A stretch of 60,936 nucleotides of DNA, taken from assembly GCA_910586405.1 (NCBI GenBank), contig CAJUII010000009.1, positions 1 through 60,936 of the forward strand, in the 5' to 3' direction. The translations under genes and the position numbers were made by a program. Source of the stretch: an uncultured Lachnospiraceae bacterium. GTDB lineage: Bacteria > Bacillota > Clostridia > Lachnospirales > Lachnospiraceae. Shown here piece after piece: positions 52,584 through 60,907 of this stretch; position 1 is the stretch's first letter; the number at the start of each line of letters is the position of its first letter. The notes under the pieces were generated by a model. It did not search any database. It had not been told where the DNA came from and saw only the letters and a list, made by a program, of their open reading frames with translations.

Positions 52584-53516
52584 TTATTTTTGGTATACAT
52601 TCCCCTCCATATCTATGATATATATTGTCTGATCATCACCCAAGTAAATACTGCGCACGTTTTCACAAGGTACTTCACCGTCAAAATGCCAGTGTTCTCC
52701 GCCATCTTTGGTGACATATAGCTGATAGACAACAGTTTCATTCACTACCTTTAATAGAATCATTGCGTTTTGAGGATTATTTTTGCTATAAACCGGTACA
52801 AAACCATCGACATATCTCACATGGTCTGACCGTGGAAAAATCTCAACAGGCTCCCAAGTCTTAGCATTGTCTAAGGATTGGTACAGGTAGTTGTCTGTAC
52901 CGTGATAAGTGACGGCAATCTGTATCGTACTGTCCTTTACGGCTGTTATTCCCTGCGGGTATCCTGCGATGATGTCTGTCAAATCCTTTAAAAAAGTATA
53001 GGTTTTTCCAGCATTATCTGTATAGTACAGCATTTTTCTCATCTGTCCCGCTGCCGGGGTGGAGCAGTGCAGAAGATAGCCGTGTGCGCTGTCCTCAAAG
53101 CATAGAAAAACACTGCCAGCGTCACAGGTTTCATTGTCATAGTTTAACAGAGTCTGGCGCCAAGTGATGCCGCCGTCATGAGTGGATTCTATCACAAGAT
53201 GTTCATTGTCTGATGAAAAGTAAGAGATATAGGCAGTCTGTTCGTCCCAAAAGACCGCGTTTGTAAATCCATCGGAGGAAGGGTTTTGCATGTCCAGTGT
53301 TTTGACGGGCTGAAATTCCTCCAAGCCTTGTGTGGAATATAGAATTTCATTTTCAAGAGAGAGTCCCCATGCAGTCCCGCCGCTGTACAGCGCAAGCTGT
53401 TTGAGTGGAATGGGGCAGGATATGCGTTCAAAGCCAGCGCGCTTGAAGAACAGCAGAAACAGCAGCAGGAATGGGATTGGGAGAAATTTGATCGCTGTTT
53501 TCATTCTTTTTGTCAT
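52584..53516 (-). CDS. Exported/anchored Asp-box (BNR-like) beta-propeller protein
   Basis: A 310-residue protein. Residues 5-25 form a signal-anchor helix (AIKFLPIPFLLLFLLFF). The rest carries four Asp-box-like repeats: STHDGGITW, YTDNAGKTYTF, SLDNAKTWE and TKDGGEHWHF, each closing a blade as in sialidases, sortilin and Ycf48-type propellers. No catalytic sialidase residues can be placed. It probably sits outside the membrane as a binding or assembly factor. ATG 53516 follows AAGGAGA. It is the sole minus-strand gene between the antiporter operon and the PadR gene. Confidence 0.75.
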   Translation of the reverse strand: MTKRMKTAIKFLPIPFLLLFLLFFKRAGFERISCPIPLKQLALYSGGTAWGLSLENEILYSTQGLEEFQPVKTLDMQNPSSDGFTNAVFWDEQTAYISYFSSDNEHLVIESTHDGGITWRQTLLNYDNETCDAGSVFLCFEDSAHGYLLHCSTPAAGQMRKMLYYTDNAGKTYTFLKDLTDIIAGYPQGITAVKDSTIQIAVTYHGTDNYLYQSLDNAKTWEPVEIFPRSDHVRYVDGFVPVYSKNNPQNAMILLKVVNETVVYQLYVTKDGGEHWHFDGEVPCENVRSIYLGDDQTIYIIDMEGNVYQK

Positions 53517-53679
53517 TGAGAAGTCTCCTTTTTATCTGAGGTGTAAACCTAAAACCGCAAAACCCCAAGAGGTGAGAATTGTTTTCTACAGTTCCTTAGT
53601 ATAGCATTGATGTTTTCATAGTGCAATATCCGGTTTGAGAAAAGTATAGAAATAAAAATATAGAAATAAAGATAGACTC

Positions 53680-53708
53680 TTGACATATATAGATTACCGA
53701 TATATAAT
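53680..53708 (+). promoter_or_regulatory. Promoter of the PadR gene
   Basis: Perfect TTGACA (53680-53685) and TATAAT (53703-53708) at 17-base spacing. The spacer and -10 overlap the first operator-like repeat. Confidence 0.9.
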
Positions 53709-53739
53709 AGCCACAAGATATATAGATTATCTATATATA
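53685..53739. promoter_or_regulatory. Operator-like repeat pair at the PadR promoter
   Basis: Two similar 22-base elements, at 53685-53706 and 53718-53739, are offset by 33 bases, about three helical turns. The second is a 9-1-9 perfect palindrome centred on 53728. The first overlaps the spacer and -10. This fits autorepression by the PadR protein encoded just downstream. Confidence 0.7.
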
Positions 53740-53760
53740 AAACGAAAGGAGTATATAATC

Positions 53761-54087
53761 ATGGCAATGGACAAATCATTGATTTCAGGAAGCACCTCTA
53801 TGCTGATTCTGCGTCTGCTGGAGGAGAAGGACATGTATGGATATGAGATGATCGAGACGCTTGAGGCGAAGTCAAGTAATGTATTTACATTGAAGGCAGG
53901 GACGCTGTATCCGCTGCTGCATTCCCTAGAGGAGAAAAAGTTTCTCGTCTCGTATGAGAGTGAGGTCAATGGAAAAATACGTAAGTACTACAGCATCACA
54001 AAGGGCGGTAAAAAGTATCTACAGAGCAAAAAAGAGGAGTGGCAGGAATATCAGACAGCCGTTTTGAGCGTGCTGAACATGGCATAG
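53761..54087 (+). CDS. PadR-family transcriptional regulator
   Basis: A 108-residue winged-helix protein: LILRLLEEKDMYGYEMIETLEAKSSNVFTLKAGTLYPLLHSLEEKKFLVSY is the PadR domain with the typical GTLYPLL, and the C-terminal helix (KKYLQSKKEEWQEYQTAVLSVLNMA) dimerises. ATG 53761 follows AAAGGAG. It probably represses its own promoter and the permease gene 12 bases downstream. PadR proteins often respond to envelope-targeting antibiotics. Confidence 0.95.
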   Translation: MAMDKSLISGSTSMLILRLLEEKDMYGYEMIETLEAKSSNVFTLKAGTLYPLLHSLEEKKFLVSYESEVNGKIRKYYSITKGGKKYLQSKKEEWQEYQTAVLSVLNMA

Positions 54088-54099
54088 GAGGAATTTTGG

Positions 54100-55416
54100 A
54101 TGGAAGAATTTATAAAGACGCTGACGGAACAAATGCGCTGTGTCAAGGCGCGTGACGGCGTGGCGCGCGAGCTGGCCGATCACATTACCGATCAGGCAGA
54201 AACGTATGAGCGTGAGGGCATGAAGCATGATGAAGCTGTTGAGAAGGCGGTGCATGAGATGGGAGACCCTGTGGAAATTGGTGTCTCTATGGACAGGATT
54301 CACCGTCCGCAGGCGGATTGGAAAATGATACTCCTCACGTTTGTGCTCAGCGTTGCGGGAATTTTCTGCATGATACCAATTTACGGACCCGAGATCGTAC
54401 CCAGACAGCTTTTGACCATGCTTGCGGCTTTTGCAGTCATTATGGCAGTATATTTTATGGATTACAGTATACTTGGGCGTATGGGGGTGATAGCGTATTG
54501 TGTGCTCACCATATTTTTGTGGATTGGCAAGAATTTTTATTTTCCAATGATTAACGGGCGCGTGCCGGCGATGGCGGTACTGGTCTATCTATATGTGCCA
54601 GTTTTTGCCGGCATATTGTATCAACTGCGCATGAGGGGTGACTGGGCAGTATTGATGGCAATTGCTGTGATTGGCTTAACGATGTTTCTTGCGTTGTCTT
54701 TTTCAAGCATTATGACTTCAATCTTCAATATGTATCTGATTATGATTGTCATGACAGGCGCCGCAGTGGCAAAAGGAATGTTTGGCAGACACAAAAAACG
54801 CCAGATGGCGCTGGTCACGGTTGCCGGTTTGCTTCCGTTAGTCTATGTGCTTATTGCTGTGTGCTTGAATGTAAATTCCTTTCGGGTGCAAAGAATCTTA
54901 GCATTTCTCAACTGGTCGCAATATCAGCAAGAAGAGGGGTATTTATATAAAGCGATTCATGATATTCTAAACCAAACAAAATTCGTGGGCGGAGGAAACA
55001 TGGAATTTTTAAAACAGTATCCGATCGAAACGATGCTTAGTGAAATGACGCCGCTTGTCTTTGTTTATCTCTATGGGTTTCTTGTTGGATTTCTGCTGAT
55101 TGGGCTGCTTTTGCTGTTATTTTTGCGTGCCTTGATGATTGTGTATGCCCAGAAGAACCAGCTTGGTTTTCTGGTATCCATGTCATGTTTTTTGGTGATC
55201 TTTCTGAATTGTGTGGAGGGATTTATGGTCAGCTTCGCGATGCTGCCCCTCACGACGACAACGCTTCCTTTTCTCACGCGCGGCGTCAGTACGGCGCTTG
55301 TCTATGCAGTGCTGATCGGATTGCTTTTGAGTGTGCACCGCTATGAGAAGGTGCTGACGGCAGAGCGCAAATTAAGCCAGTATGAGCCGAAATGGAGGTT
55401 ACGGGTGAGACTATAG
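54100..55416 (+). CDS. FtsW/RodA-like membrane protein with PadR-associated prefix domain
   Basis: A 438-residue protein. Residues 1-70 (MEEFIKTLTEQMRCVKARDGVARELADHITDQAETYEREGMKHDEAVEKAVHEMGDPVEIG) form the cytosolic permease-prefix/DUF1700-like domain that commonly follows PadR genes. About ten membrane helices follow. The end reads like an FtsW/RodA (SEDS) family C terminus: MLPLTTTTLPFLTRGVSTALVYAVLIGLL, and an outside loop contains YQQEEGYLYKAIHDILNQTKFVGGG. SEDS proteins polymerise peptidoglycan glycan strands. The key Asp of SEDS glycosyltransferases cannot be placed with confidence. Confidence 0.82.
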   Translation: MEEFIKTLTEQMRCVKARDGVARELADHITDQAETYEREGMKHDEAVEKAVHEMGDPVEIGVSMDRIHRPQADWKMILLTFVLSVAGIFCMIPIYGPEIVPRQLLTMLAAFAVIMAVYFMDYSILGRMGVIAYCVLTIFLWIGKNFYFPMINGRVPAMAVLVYLYVPVFAGILYQLRMRGDWAVLMAIAVIGLTMFLALSFSSIMTSIFNMYLIMIVMTGAAVAKGMFGRHKKRQMALVTVAGLLPLVYVLIAVCLNVNSFRVQRILAFLNWSQYQQEEGYLYKAIHDILNQTKFVGGGNMEFLKQYPIETMLSEMTPLVFVYLYGFLVGFLLIGLLLLLFLRALMIVYAQKNQLGFLVSMSCFLVIFLNCVEGFMVSFAMLPLTTTTLPFLTRGVSTALVYAVLIGLLLSVHRYEKVLTAERKLSQYEPKWRLRVRL

Positions 55417-55520
55417 ATATTTTATCAGAAATCTTATGGAAGCATCTTGCGGAAATTGGTGAAGAGTGCAATGAGATGTTTGACAGGTTTGTAGAGCAGA
55501 TGGCAAAAAAGAGGGTATAA
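55392..55520 (+). CDS. Possible small protein, 42 aa
   Basis: An ORF overlapping the end of the FtsW-like gene by 25 bases in another frame, MEVTGETIDILSEILWKHLA then an acidic helix ending AKKRV. It has no ribosome-binding site of its own that stands out, but would be coupled. The pattern (MFDRFVEQMAKK) is helical. It may be a real small protein or chance. Confidence 0.35.
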   Translation: MEVTGETIDILSEILWKHLAEIGEECNEMFDRFVEQMAKKRV

Positions 55521-55537
55521 GACTGGGGAAAGTGAAA

Positions 55538-55567
55538 ACAGGGATTATGGTATTTCATAATCCCTGT
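55538..55567. terminator. Bidirectional terminator between the PadR operon and the AgrC-like gene
   Basis: A perfect 12-bp stem (55538-55549 with 55556-55567) with a 6-base loop. The T-run is better on the minus strand (GTTTTC), serving the kinase gene; on the plus strand it ends the PadR operon. Confidence 0.82.
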
Positions 55568-55581
55568 GGGTTTCACAGTTT

Positions 55582-56892
55582 CTAAAATAGTCGCTTTAAA
55601 GTAATGATTGTATGGAATGTCCGCGTATCAGCATTGTAATAAATCTGCATATTTCCATTGTATTTGGCGACGGTTTTCCTGATGCTCTTTAGTCCAAAAC
55701 CATGTTTGTGGCTGTGGGGTATACTTATAGTCAAATTACCGTTTTTTGTTGTGAAAGGATTTGTCCGGCAGGAGTTGATAACTGTCAGAACGGTAAATGT
55801 AGTTTTTACTTTTTTTACTGTACTAATTTCAATAAAAGCTTGAGGAATACCTTCAGCTGCTTTCACAGCGTTGTCGAGCAGATTGCAAAACAGGGAGGTG
55901 AGGTCATTATCAGCAATAAAATCTATTGTTCCGTTTCGTATATCGGCATGAAAAGCTATGTGGCTGTTAGTACACTGTTGCGCATATCGGCATAAAATGG
56001 AATTAAGCATTTCATGTTCACATAGCCGAGCGGATTCTTTCAAATCAGAAGAACGAATCAGATGATTCAGATATGCATCTATTTTGTCATGTTCTTTTTG
56101 CTTGTTCAGCATATCAATGGAATGCAAGTGCTTTTTTATATCATGGATTAAAATACGCTGGTTTTCGTTTTGCAGGCGCAACATTTCATAATATTCAGTA
56201 GAATTAGATTCTTTTTGAAGCAGTAACTGCATTTGTGTAAATTCCATGTTCTTTTTTTGGTTGTGCTGATTAATTCCAAATACAAACAAATTGCTTATCA
56301 GTAAGAAAAAGGCACTAAGAGTAACCATTCCTTTTAAGTGAGAAGAAAGAAGGAAAGCGTCACTGACACTTACTAATGTAAGCATGATAAAAACAGAGGT
56401 CATGGGAATAAAAATCAAAAGTAGGACAGATTTGTCATGCTTCTGATTTTGTACCTGTTGTTCCTTAAATAAATGAATAAGGATATATATAATAATAAAA
56501 AATATCATTTTGCTGAAAATAATAAAAATTATCATGTTATAAAACTGTTTGGATTTTGCAAGAAAATGAGGAGAAAAACGTTCAATCGTACTATATACTG
56601 TCAATTCGCACATTCCCATAACAGCAGCTATAACAGCAGAATGAAAAAGCGCAGAATACCATTTAAGGTCATACTGGGTAAACAAAAAAATAAAATTAAT
56701 GGCAAAATACAATGTCATATTTAGCCATTTATGTTCCAACAGGGATATAGCAAACATTATTAAATAAAATATGATAAGCATTATAAATCGTATATACGAT
56801 TTCCGTCTGGCAATAAAAAGGTTAGAGGAATATTGCCACAGTATCACTGCCTCTATAAAAAAAGTAAAAAAATAACAAACAACATTGCCCAT
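55582..56892 (-). CDS. AgrC-like GHKL sensor histidine kinase
   Basis: A 436-residue kinase. Six membrane helices (about 1-205) are followed by a coiled linker, the H box RILIHDIKKHLHSI (phospho-acceptor His at about 252) and a GHKL ATPase with LFCNLLDNAVKAAEGIP (N box) and HGFGLKSIRKTVAKYNGNM (G2). This layout matches AgrC, BlpH and related quorum-sensing kinases which detect peptides. Its start is 5 bases after the stop of the LytTR regulator gene, so the two form an operon. No agrD/agrB-like genes are visible. Confidence 0.92.
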   Translation of the reverse strand: MGNVVCYFFTFFIEAVILWQYSSNLFIARRKSYIRFIMLIIFYLIMFAISLLEHKWLNMTLYFAINFIFLFTQYDLKWYSALFHSAVIAAVMGMCELTVYSTIERFSPHFLAKSKQFYNMIIFIIFSKMIFFIIIYILIHLFKEQQVQNQKHDKSVLLLIFIPMTSVFIMLTLVSVSDAFLLSSHLKGMVTLSAFFLLISNLFVFGINQHNQKKNMEFTQMQLLLQKESNSTEYYEMLRLQNENQRILIHDIKKHLHSIDMLNKQKEHDKIDAYLNHLIRSSDLKESARLCEHEMLNSILCRYAQQCTNSHIAFHADIRNGTIDFIADNDLTSLFCNLLDNAVKAAEGIPQAFIEISTVKKVKTTFTVLTVINSCRTNPFTTKNGNLTISIPHSHKHGFGLKSIRKTVAKYNGNMQIYYNADTRTFHTIITLKRLF

Positions 56893-56897
56893 TTGGT

Positions 56898-57605
56898 TTA
56901 CCTCGTACTTTCAAGATAAAGAAGGTAGGCTTCTTTAAATGCAATGTATTTTCTTTTTGTTAAATAAGCGTGAATCTGATCGTTGGCCATATTGACAAGG
57001 GTATGGTCAAAATCCGTGACATGTTCAAAGTTGATGATGAAGCTGCGGTGTGTCTGGAAAAAACAGTTTTTGGGAAGCTGTCTCAGCCAATACTGCATAT
57101 TATGGACAGATTCAAAATCACACAACGTTGTATGTACGATTACTTTTCTTGCCTGTGCTTCTACTGCGATGACAGAGGAGGCGGAAAGGGTGTGTATGCC
57201 TTGTTTTGTTTCAATCGGTATTTTGATTGTCATCGTATTATACAGTTCAACCGCATCTTTCATATTCCGAAAGAGCCGCTGCTTATCTATAGGCTTTGAC
57301 AGATAACGGAATACCTGAAACCGCATTGCTTCATCAAGATATTCAGAATAAGATGTCACAATAAAAATAATAATATTATTGTTTGTCCTTTTTAATTCAT
57401 TCCCTATATATATACCATTCATTCCGGGCATTTCTATATCAAGGAAAAGAATATCTTTGTCGCCTTTGTCAGCTAATAAAGACGCTCCATCATAAAAACA
57501 AGCCAATTCTGGACATTTCACATGGATTTTATCAAAAAAATTTTTACAATATTTTTTAAGTTGTTCAATCATCAAAGGATCATCGTCACAGATAAGTATT
57601 CGCAT
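56898..57605 (-). CDS. LytTR-family response regulator (AgrA-like)
   Basis: A 235-residue regulator. The receiver domain has CDDDP, the phospho-Asp in DILFLDIEMPGMNG and Lys in RYLSKPIDK. The C-terminal LytTR domain has ETKQGIHTLSASSVIAVEAQARKVIVHTT and FFQTHRSFIINFEHV. Such proteins bind direct repeats upstream of targets; the divergent DUF1430/ABC operon is the natural candidate. The start MRILICDDDP at 57605 is typical. Confidence 0.94.
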   Translation of the reverse strand: MRILICDDDPLMIEQLKKYCKNFFDKIHVKCPELACFYDGASLLADKGDKDILFLDIEMPGMNGIYIGNELKRTNNNIIIFIVTSYSEYLDEAMRFQVFRYLSKPIDKQRLFRNMKDAVELYNTMTIKIPIETKQGIHTLSASSVIAVEAQARKVIVHTTLCDFESVHNMQYWLRQLPKNCFFQTHRSFIINFEHVTDFDHTLVNMANDQIHAYLTKRKYIAFKEAYLLYLESTR

Positions 57606-57980
57606 TTTAACCTCAATTACAAGTTTGTTTATTTCTATATAATACTATCATTATATAACACCTAAGTTGGAAAATATATAGAAACCGTATGAAAAGACAT
57701 TTTTTTGTAATTTTTGGGATAAAACGCGGTAAGGGAACTAAAAATGCATAGTAAAAACTATAAAATATTGAAAATTGATAGAAAACAAATAGTATTGACC
57801 AAATAAGGGCATAAAATGTTGTTTGGTGCAAAACGGGTTGAAATTATGACAGAAATAAGGATAATGAAATTGTCATTGATTTTACGTTTTGTAACTAGCG
57901 TATGAAGTGTTTAAAATTGTTTGTTTTATACGTTAAATCTAAAAGAAGATAGGGAGTTTCATTAAAATTTGAGGTGAAGT
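57606..57980. other. Divergent regulatory gap between AgrA-like gene and DUF1430 exporter
   Basis: A 375-base AT-rich region. Two TACGTT motifs (57883-57888 and 57929-57934) are loosely like LytTR half-sites. Two very short ORFs occur: 57744-57806 (20 aa, MHSKNYKILKIDRKQIVLTK, with AAGGGA upstream) and 57847-57906 (19 aa). Neither has a leader or GG motif that would identify a bacteriocin or pheromone. A hydrophobic minus-strand ORF here (57613-57831) has no ribosome-binding site. Confidence 0.5.
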
Positions 57981-60191
57981 ATGAAAAAGGCAAACAGAAC
58001 GGTTTTTGTTTTGCAGCTGATAGTTCTAACCGTATTAGGGACAGTGATTTATTTTCAAAACAGTTATGTAAGTCTGTTTTATAAAGATATAACATATATT
58101 GATGTTTTGGCATCAGATGATAAAGCATTTAATGCTTTTTTATCTTGGACAGAAGAACGAGGAATTGTAGTGTCGAGGATATCTATCAGTCCAGATAATG
58201 AAATAACTTTACATGTGAGTGATTGGGCGTTAGCTGACAATTTAGTTCTTTTAGATGGAAGTCTTCCTGGGCATGGAGAATTTGTTAGTGATATTCTTAC
58301 ACATGAAATGGCTCAAAGTGGGATCATAAAACGGTTGTTGCCAAATTATAATTTCAAGATATATAGTTTATACGAACCGGAATATTATAATTTTACCAGT
58401 TTATATGCCATAACAACCACTTCTACCAATGAAATAAATGAGATGAAAGAAGAGCTGGCTTTAGAAGGAGTAACTATATATTCCAATGAAATATATAATG
58501 GTAATTCTGTGTTTTTAGTCTTTTCATCTTTTTCGCGTATACATATAATTTTAGCCCTAATATTTTTATGTGTATCAACATTGGTAATGTTTGTGTTATT
58601 GGCACAATTTGTTGTTCAGAGGAGTAAGGCCATAAGTATTTATATTACATTGGGATATGGCAGATTGCGGACTATATATTCAATTACATCTGATATATTT
58701 TTTGGAAAGACATGGATAGGGATAGTAGGAGGACTTTATGTAATTTTAAGCATTGTTCTTCTCTGTATAGATACGTACCGGTCATTTTATGTGCAAATAG
58801 TGACTTTATATTTGGGTTTGTCATTATTAATCAGCTGTATATATGCCATATTTCTAAGTTGTGTATTATTGATCTATTTAAACAAAAGACGAAATAAACT
58901 GTCATTGGAATTAAAAGGAATGAAACCTGATGTTCTTATACAGGCGGCAAATTATTTTGTTAAGTTCGTATCCGTGTTATTGTTGTTTGTAACCATTATA
59001 TTGCTGGTAGAATTATATGAGAAATTGACGACTGAAAAGCATAATATGCAAAGCTGGATAGATGCAAAGGATATATACAAAATTTCCATGAGTGATGTGG
59101 GACAAGATTACGATTTGGGTATTGAAGTTGAATTACATAAATCTATAACAGATTTATATCAGCATCTGACTGTAGAAAATAACGCTTTCTTTATGGATGC
59201 AGATGATATTTATGCAATGGAGGTACACGGGGTTGATTATCCACTAACAGGTTTGGTAACAAATGGGTTTTCGACACATATTACCGTCAGCCCTAATTAT
59301 TTTCAGTTTAATCCGATTTATACAAGTGAGGGTACTCCTGCTGAGCAAAAGTTAATATACGCTGATAATGTGTTAAATATACTGGTTCCAGAAACGTTGT
59401 TTTCCATATATGATGAGTTAAATGAACGATTTTTAGATTATTTTGAATTTTATCGGTTCAGGATATATGAAAATGTATATAGTGATGCTTCAAACGATTT
59501 ATGGAATCCATCCAAACAAAAAGATTTGGAAGTTAATATAATTCCCGTAAAAACTGGTCAGTTATATTTTACATTATCACCTAATATCAAACAGGATAAC
59601 GGCAACAAGATACTTGATCCCGTAGTTGTTGTGTATACTGATAATTTCCATCCAAGCAGCGTTTTTACTAAAACGTCAAGATGTTTATATTTTCAATATG
59701 ATGATAGTCAAGAAATAGCACCCAATGATTACCTTGCAAAGATAGTGGGTATAGACAATTTTGTGTATGCGACATCAGTATGGAAGAGTGTGTCCGACAG
59801 GGTAACTCAGCTTCAAAGGAACTGTGCTACTACAATTTTTTTGGCAATCTTTGTATTTTTTGGTTATTTTGTGACAAGTTTCAGCTTGTTTGCTAATTAC
59901 TTTTTGCGTAACCGATATGCTGTTACGATAAAGACATTGTGGGGATTTGATGTATATAGGCAGTATTATTCAGTTTTTGTGATGCTATTCTCACCAACTT
60001 TACTGGCAATATTTCTTTTTGTACCCATAGCAGCATCAAGGCTGGCACGTTTATTTCCATCTATTTCGTTTCATGGAATTATATTAATTGGCACGCTTGT
60101 GGTTGGTATTGATCTCATTTACTTTGTGCTGATGGAGAAAAATTTAATCAAAAAATCAATGAATAGTATATTGAAAGGGGAAGTGACATGA
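57981..60191 (+). CDS. DUF1430 bacteriocin-associated integral membrane protein
   Basis: A 736-residue permease. One membrane helix near the N terminus (10-30), an extracytoplasmic domain (30-185), four helices (about 190-310), one more near 330-350, a large second extracytoplasmic domain (about 350-610), and three to four C-terminal helices including RCATTIFLAIFVFFGYFVTSFSLF. This is the layout of FtsX-like, DUF1430 permeases of lactococcin-972-type ABC exporters. ATG 57981 follows GAGGTGA. Its end overlaps the ATPase start (ATGA). Presumed control by the divergent AgrCA-like pair is inference. Confidence 0.88.
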   Translation: MKKANRTVFVLQLIVLTVLGTVIYFQNSYVSLFYKDITYIDVLASDDKAFNAFLSWTEERGIVVSRISISPDNEITLHVSDWALADNLVLLDGSLPGHGEFVSDILTHEMAQSGIIKRLLPNYNFKIYSLYEPEYYNFTSLYAITTTSTNEINEMKEELALEGVTIYSNEIYNGNSVFLVFSSFSRIHIILALIFLCVSTLVMFVLLAQFVVQRSKAISIYITLGYGRLRTIYSITSDIFFGKTWIGIVGGLYVILSIVLLCIDTYRSFYVQIVTLYLGLSLLISCIYAIFLSCVLLIYLNKRRNKLSLELKGMKPDVLIQAANYFVKFVSVLLLFVTIILLVELYEKLTTEKHNMQSWIDAKDIYKISMSDVGQDYDLGIEVELHKSITDLYQHLTVENNAFFMDADDIYAMEVHGVDYPLTGLVTNGFSTHITVSPNYFQFNPIYTSEGTPAEQKLIYADNVLNILVPETLFSIYDELNERFLDYFEFYRFRIYENVYSDASNDLWNPSKQKDLEVNIIPVKTGQLYFTLSPNIKQDNGNKILDPVVVVYTDNFHPSSVFTKTSRCLYFQYDDSQEIAPNDYLAKIVGIDNFVYATSVWKSVSDRVTQLQRNCATTIFLAIFVFFGYFVTSFSLFANYFLRNRYAVTIKTLWGFDVYRQYYSVFVMLFSPTLLAIFLFVPIAASRLARLFPSISFHGIILIGTLVVGIDLIYFVLMEKNLIKKSMNSILKGEVT

Positions 60192-60799
60192 TAGAAGCAT
60201 TAAATATATCTAAATGCTACCACAGCCTTGATATTCTAAAAGCATTCAACGTCAAAATAGATCAAAATAGTCTTACTGTTATAACTGGCGAGAGCGGCAA
60301 AGGAAAAACAACACTGTTGAATATTTTATCATTGCTTGAAAAACCTGATAGCGGAATTGTAGAAATAGATAATATATCAAACCCAAGTCCAAGAGAAATT
60401 ATGAAATTGCGTAGATATACAATTTCTTATTTGTTTCAAAATTATGGATTGATAGATGAGTATACAGTTGAAAAGAATCTTCGCATCTCTTTAATATATA
60501 GAAAGGCTATGGACCTGTCCATAGCCGATGCGCTTGCAAAAGTGGGATTAGAGGGTTATGAGAAGAGACTGGTATATGAATTAAGCGGTGGAGAACAACA
60601 GCGAGTCGCATTAGCTCGTATTCTTTTGAAAGATGCATGTTATATATTTGCAGATGAACCGACTGGCAACTTGGACAAAGGCAATAGGAATAAAGTCATA
60701 AAATTGTTGAGAGAATTGGCTGACAATGGTAAAGGTATCGTCTTAGCCACACACGATTTAGATTTGTTATCATATGCAGACCAACATATTCAGCTGTAG
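60188..60799 (+). CDS. ABC transporter ATP-binding protein (bacteriocin-export type)
   Basis: A 203-residue ATPase. Walker A GESGKGKTTLLNIL at about 34-47, Q loop SYLFQNYGLIDE, signature LSGGEQQRVALARILL, Walker B YIFADEPTGNLD and H loop ATHD are all complete. The length and FQNYGLIDEYTVEKNL are typical of the short ATPases partnered with DUF1430 permeases. It overlaps the permease gene by four bases (ATGA). Substrate export (bacteriocin) or immunity cannot be told apart from sequence. Confidence 0.94.
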   Translation: MIEALNISKCYHSLDILKAFNVKIDQNSLTVITGESGKGKTTLLNILSLLEKPDSGIVEIDNISNPSPREIMKLRRYTISYLFQNYGLIDEYTVEKNLRISLIYRKAMDLSIADALAKVGLEGYEKRLVYELSGGEQQRVALARILLKDACYIFADEPTGNLDKGNRNKVIKLLRELADNGKGIVLATHDLDLLSYADQHIQL

Positions 60800-60874
60800 A
60801 TAAACTTTTAGTGGATTAGGTGTATTGTGATCACTTGACAATATCTCTCTAAACCAGCGCAGTGAATATATTTC

Positions 60875-60907
60875 AAAAAAACCTCGTAAATTTTTATGAG
60901 GTTTTTT
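60875..60907. terminator. Terminator after the ABC operon
   Basis: AAAAAACCTC pairs with GAGGTTTTTTT, with a long T-run on the plus strand and A-run in front; 76 bases after the ATPase stop. It shows the ABC operon ends within the window. Confidence 0.85.

Noticed and set aside
57613..57831. Hydrophobic 72-aa minus-strand ORF upstream of the AgrA-like gene
   Set aside because: No ribosome-binding site and no similarity to AgrB/AgrD; the composition is explained by AT-rich DNA.
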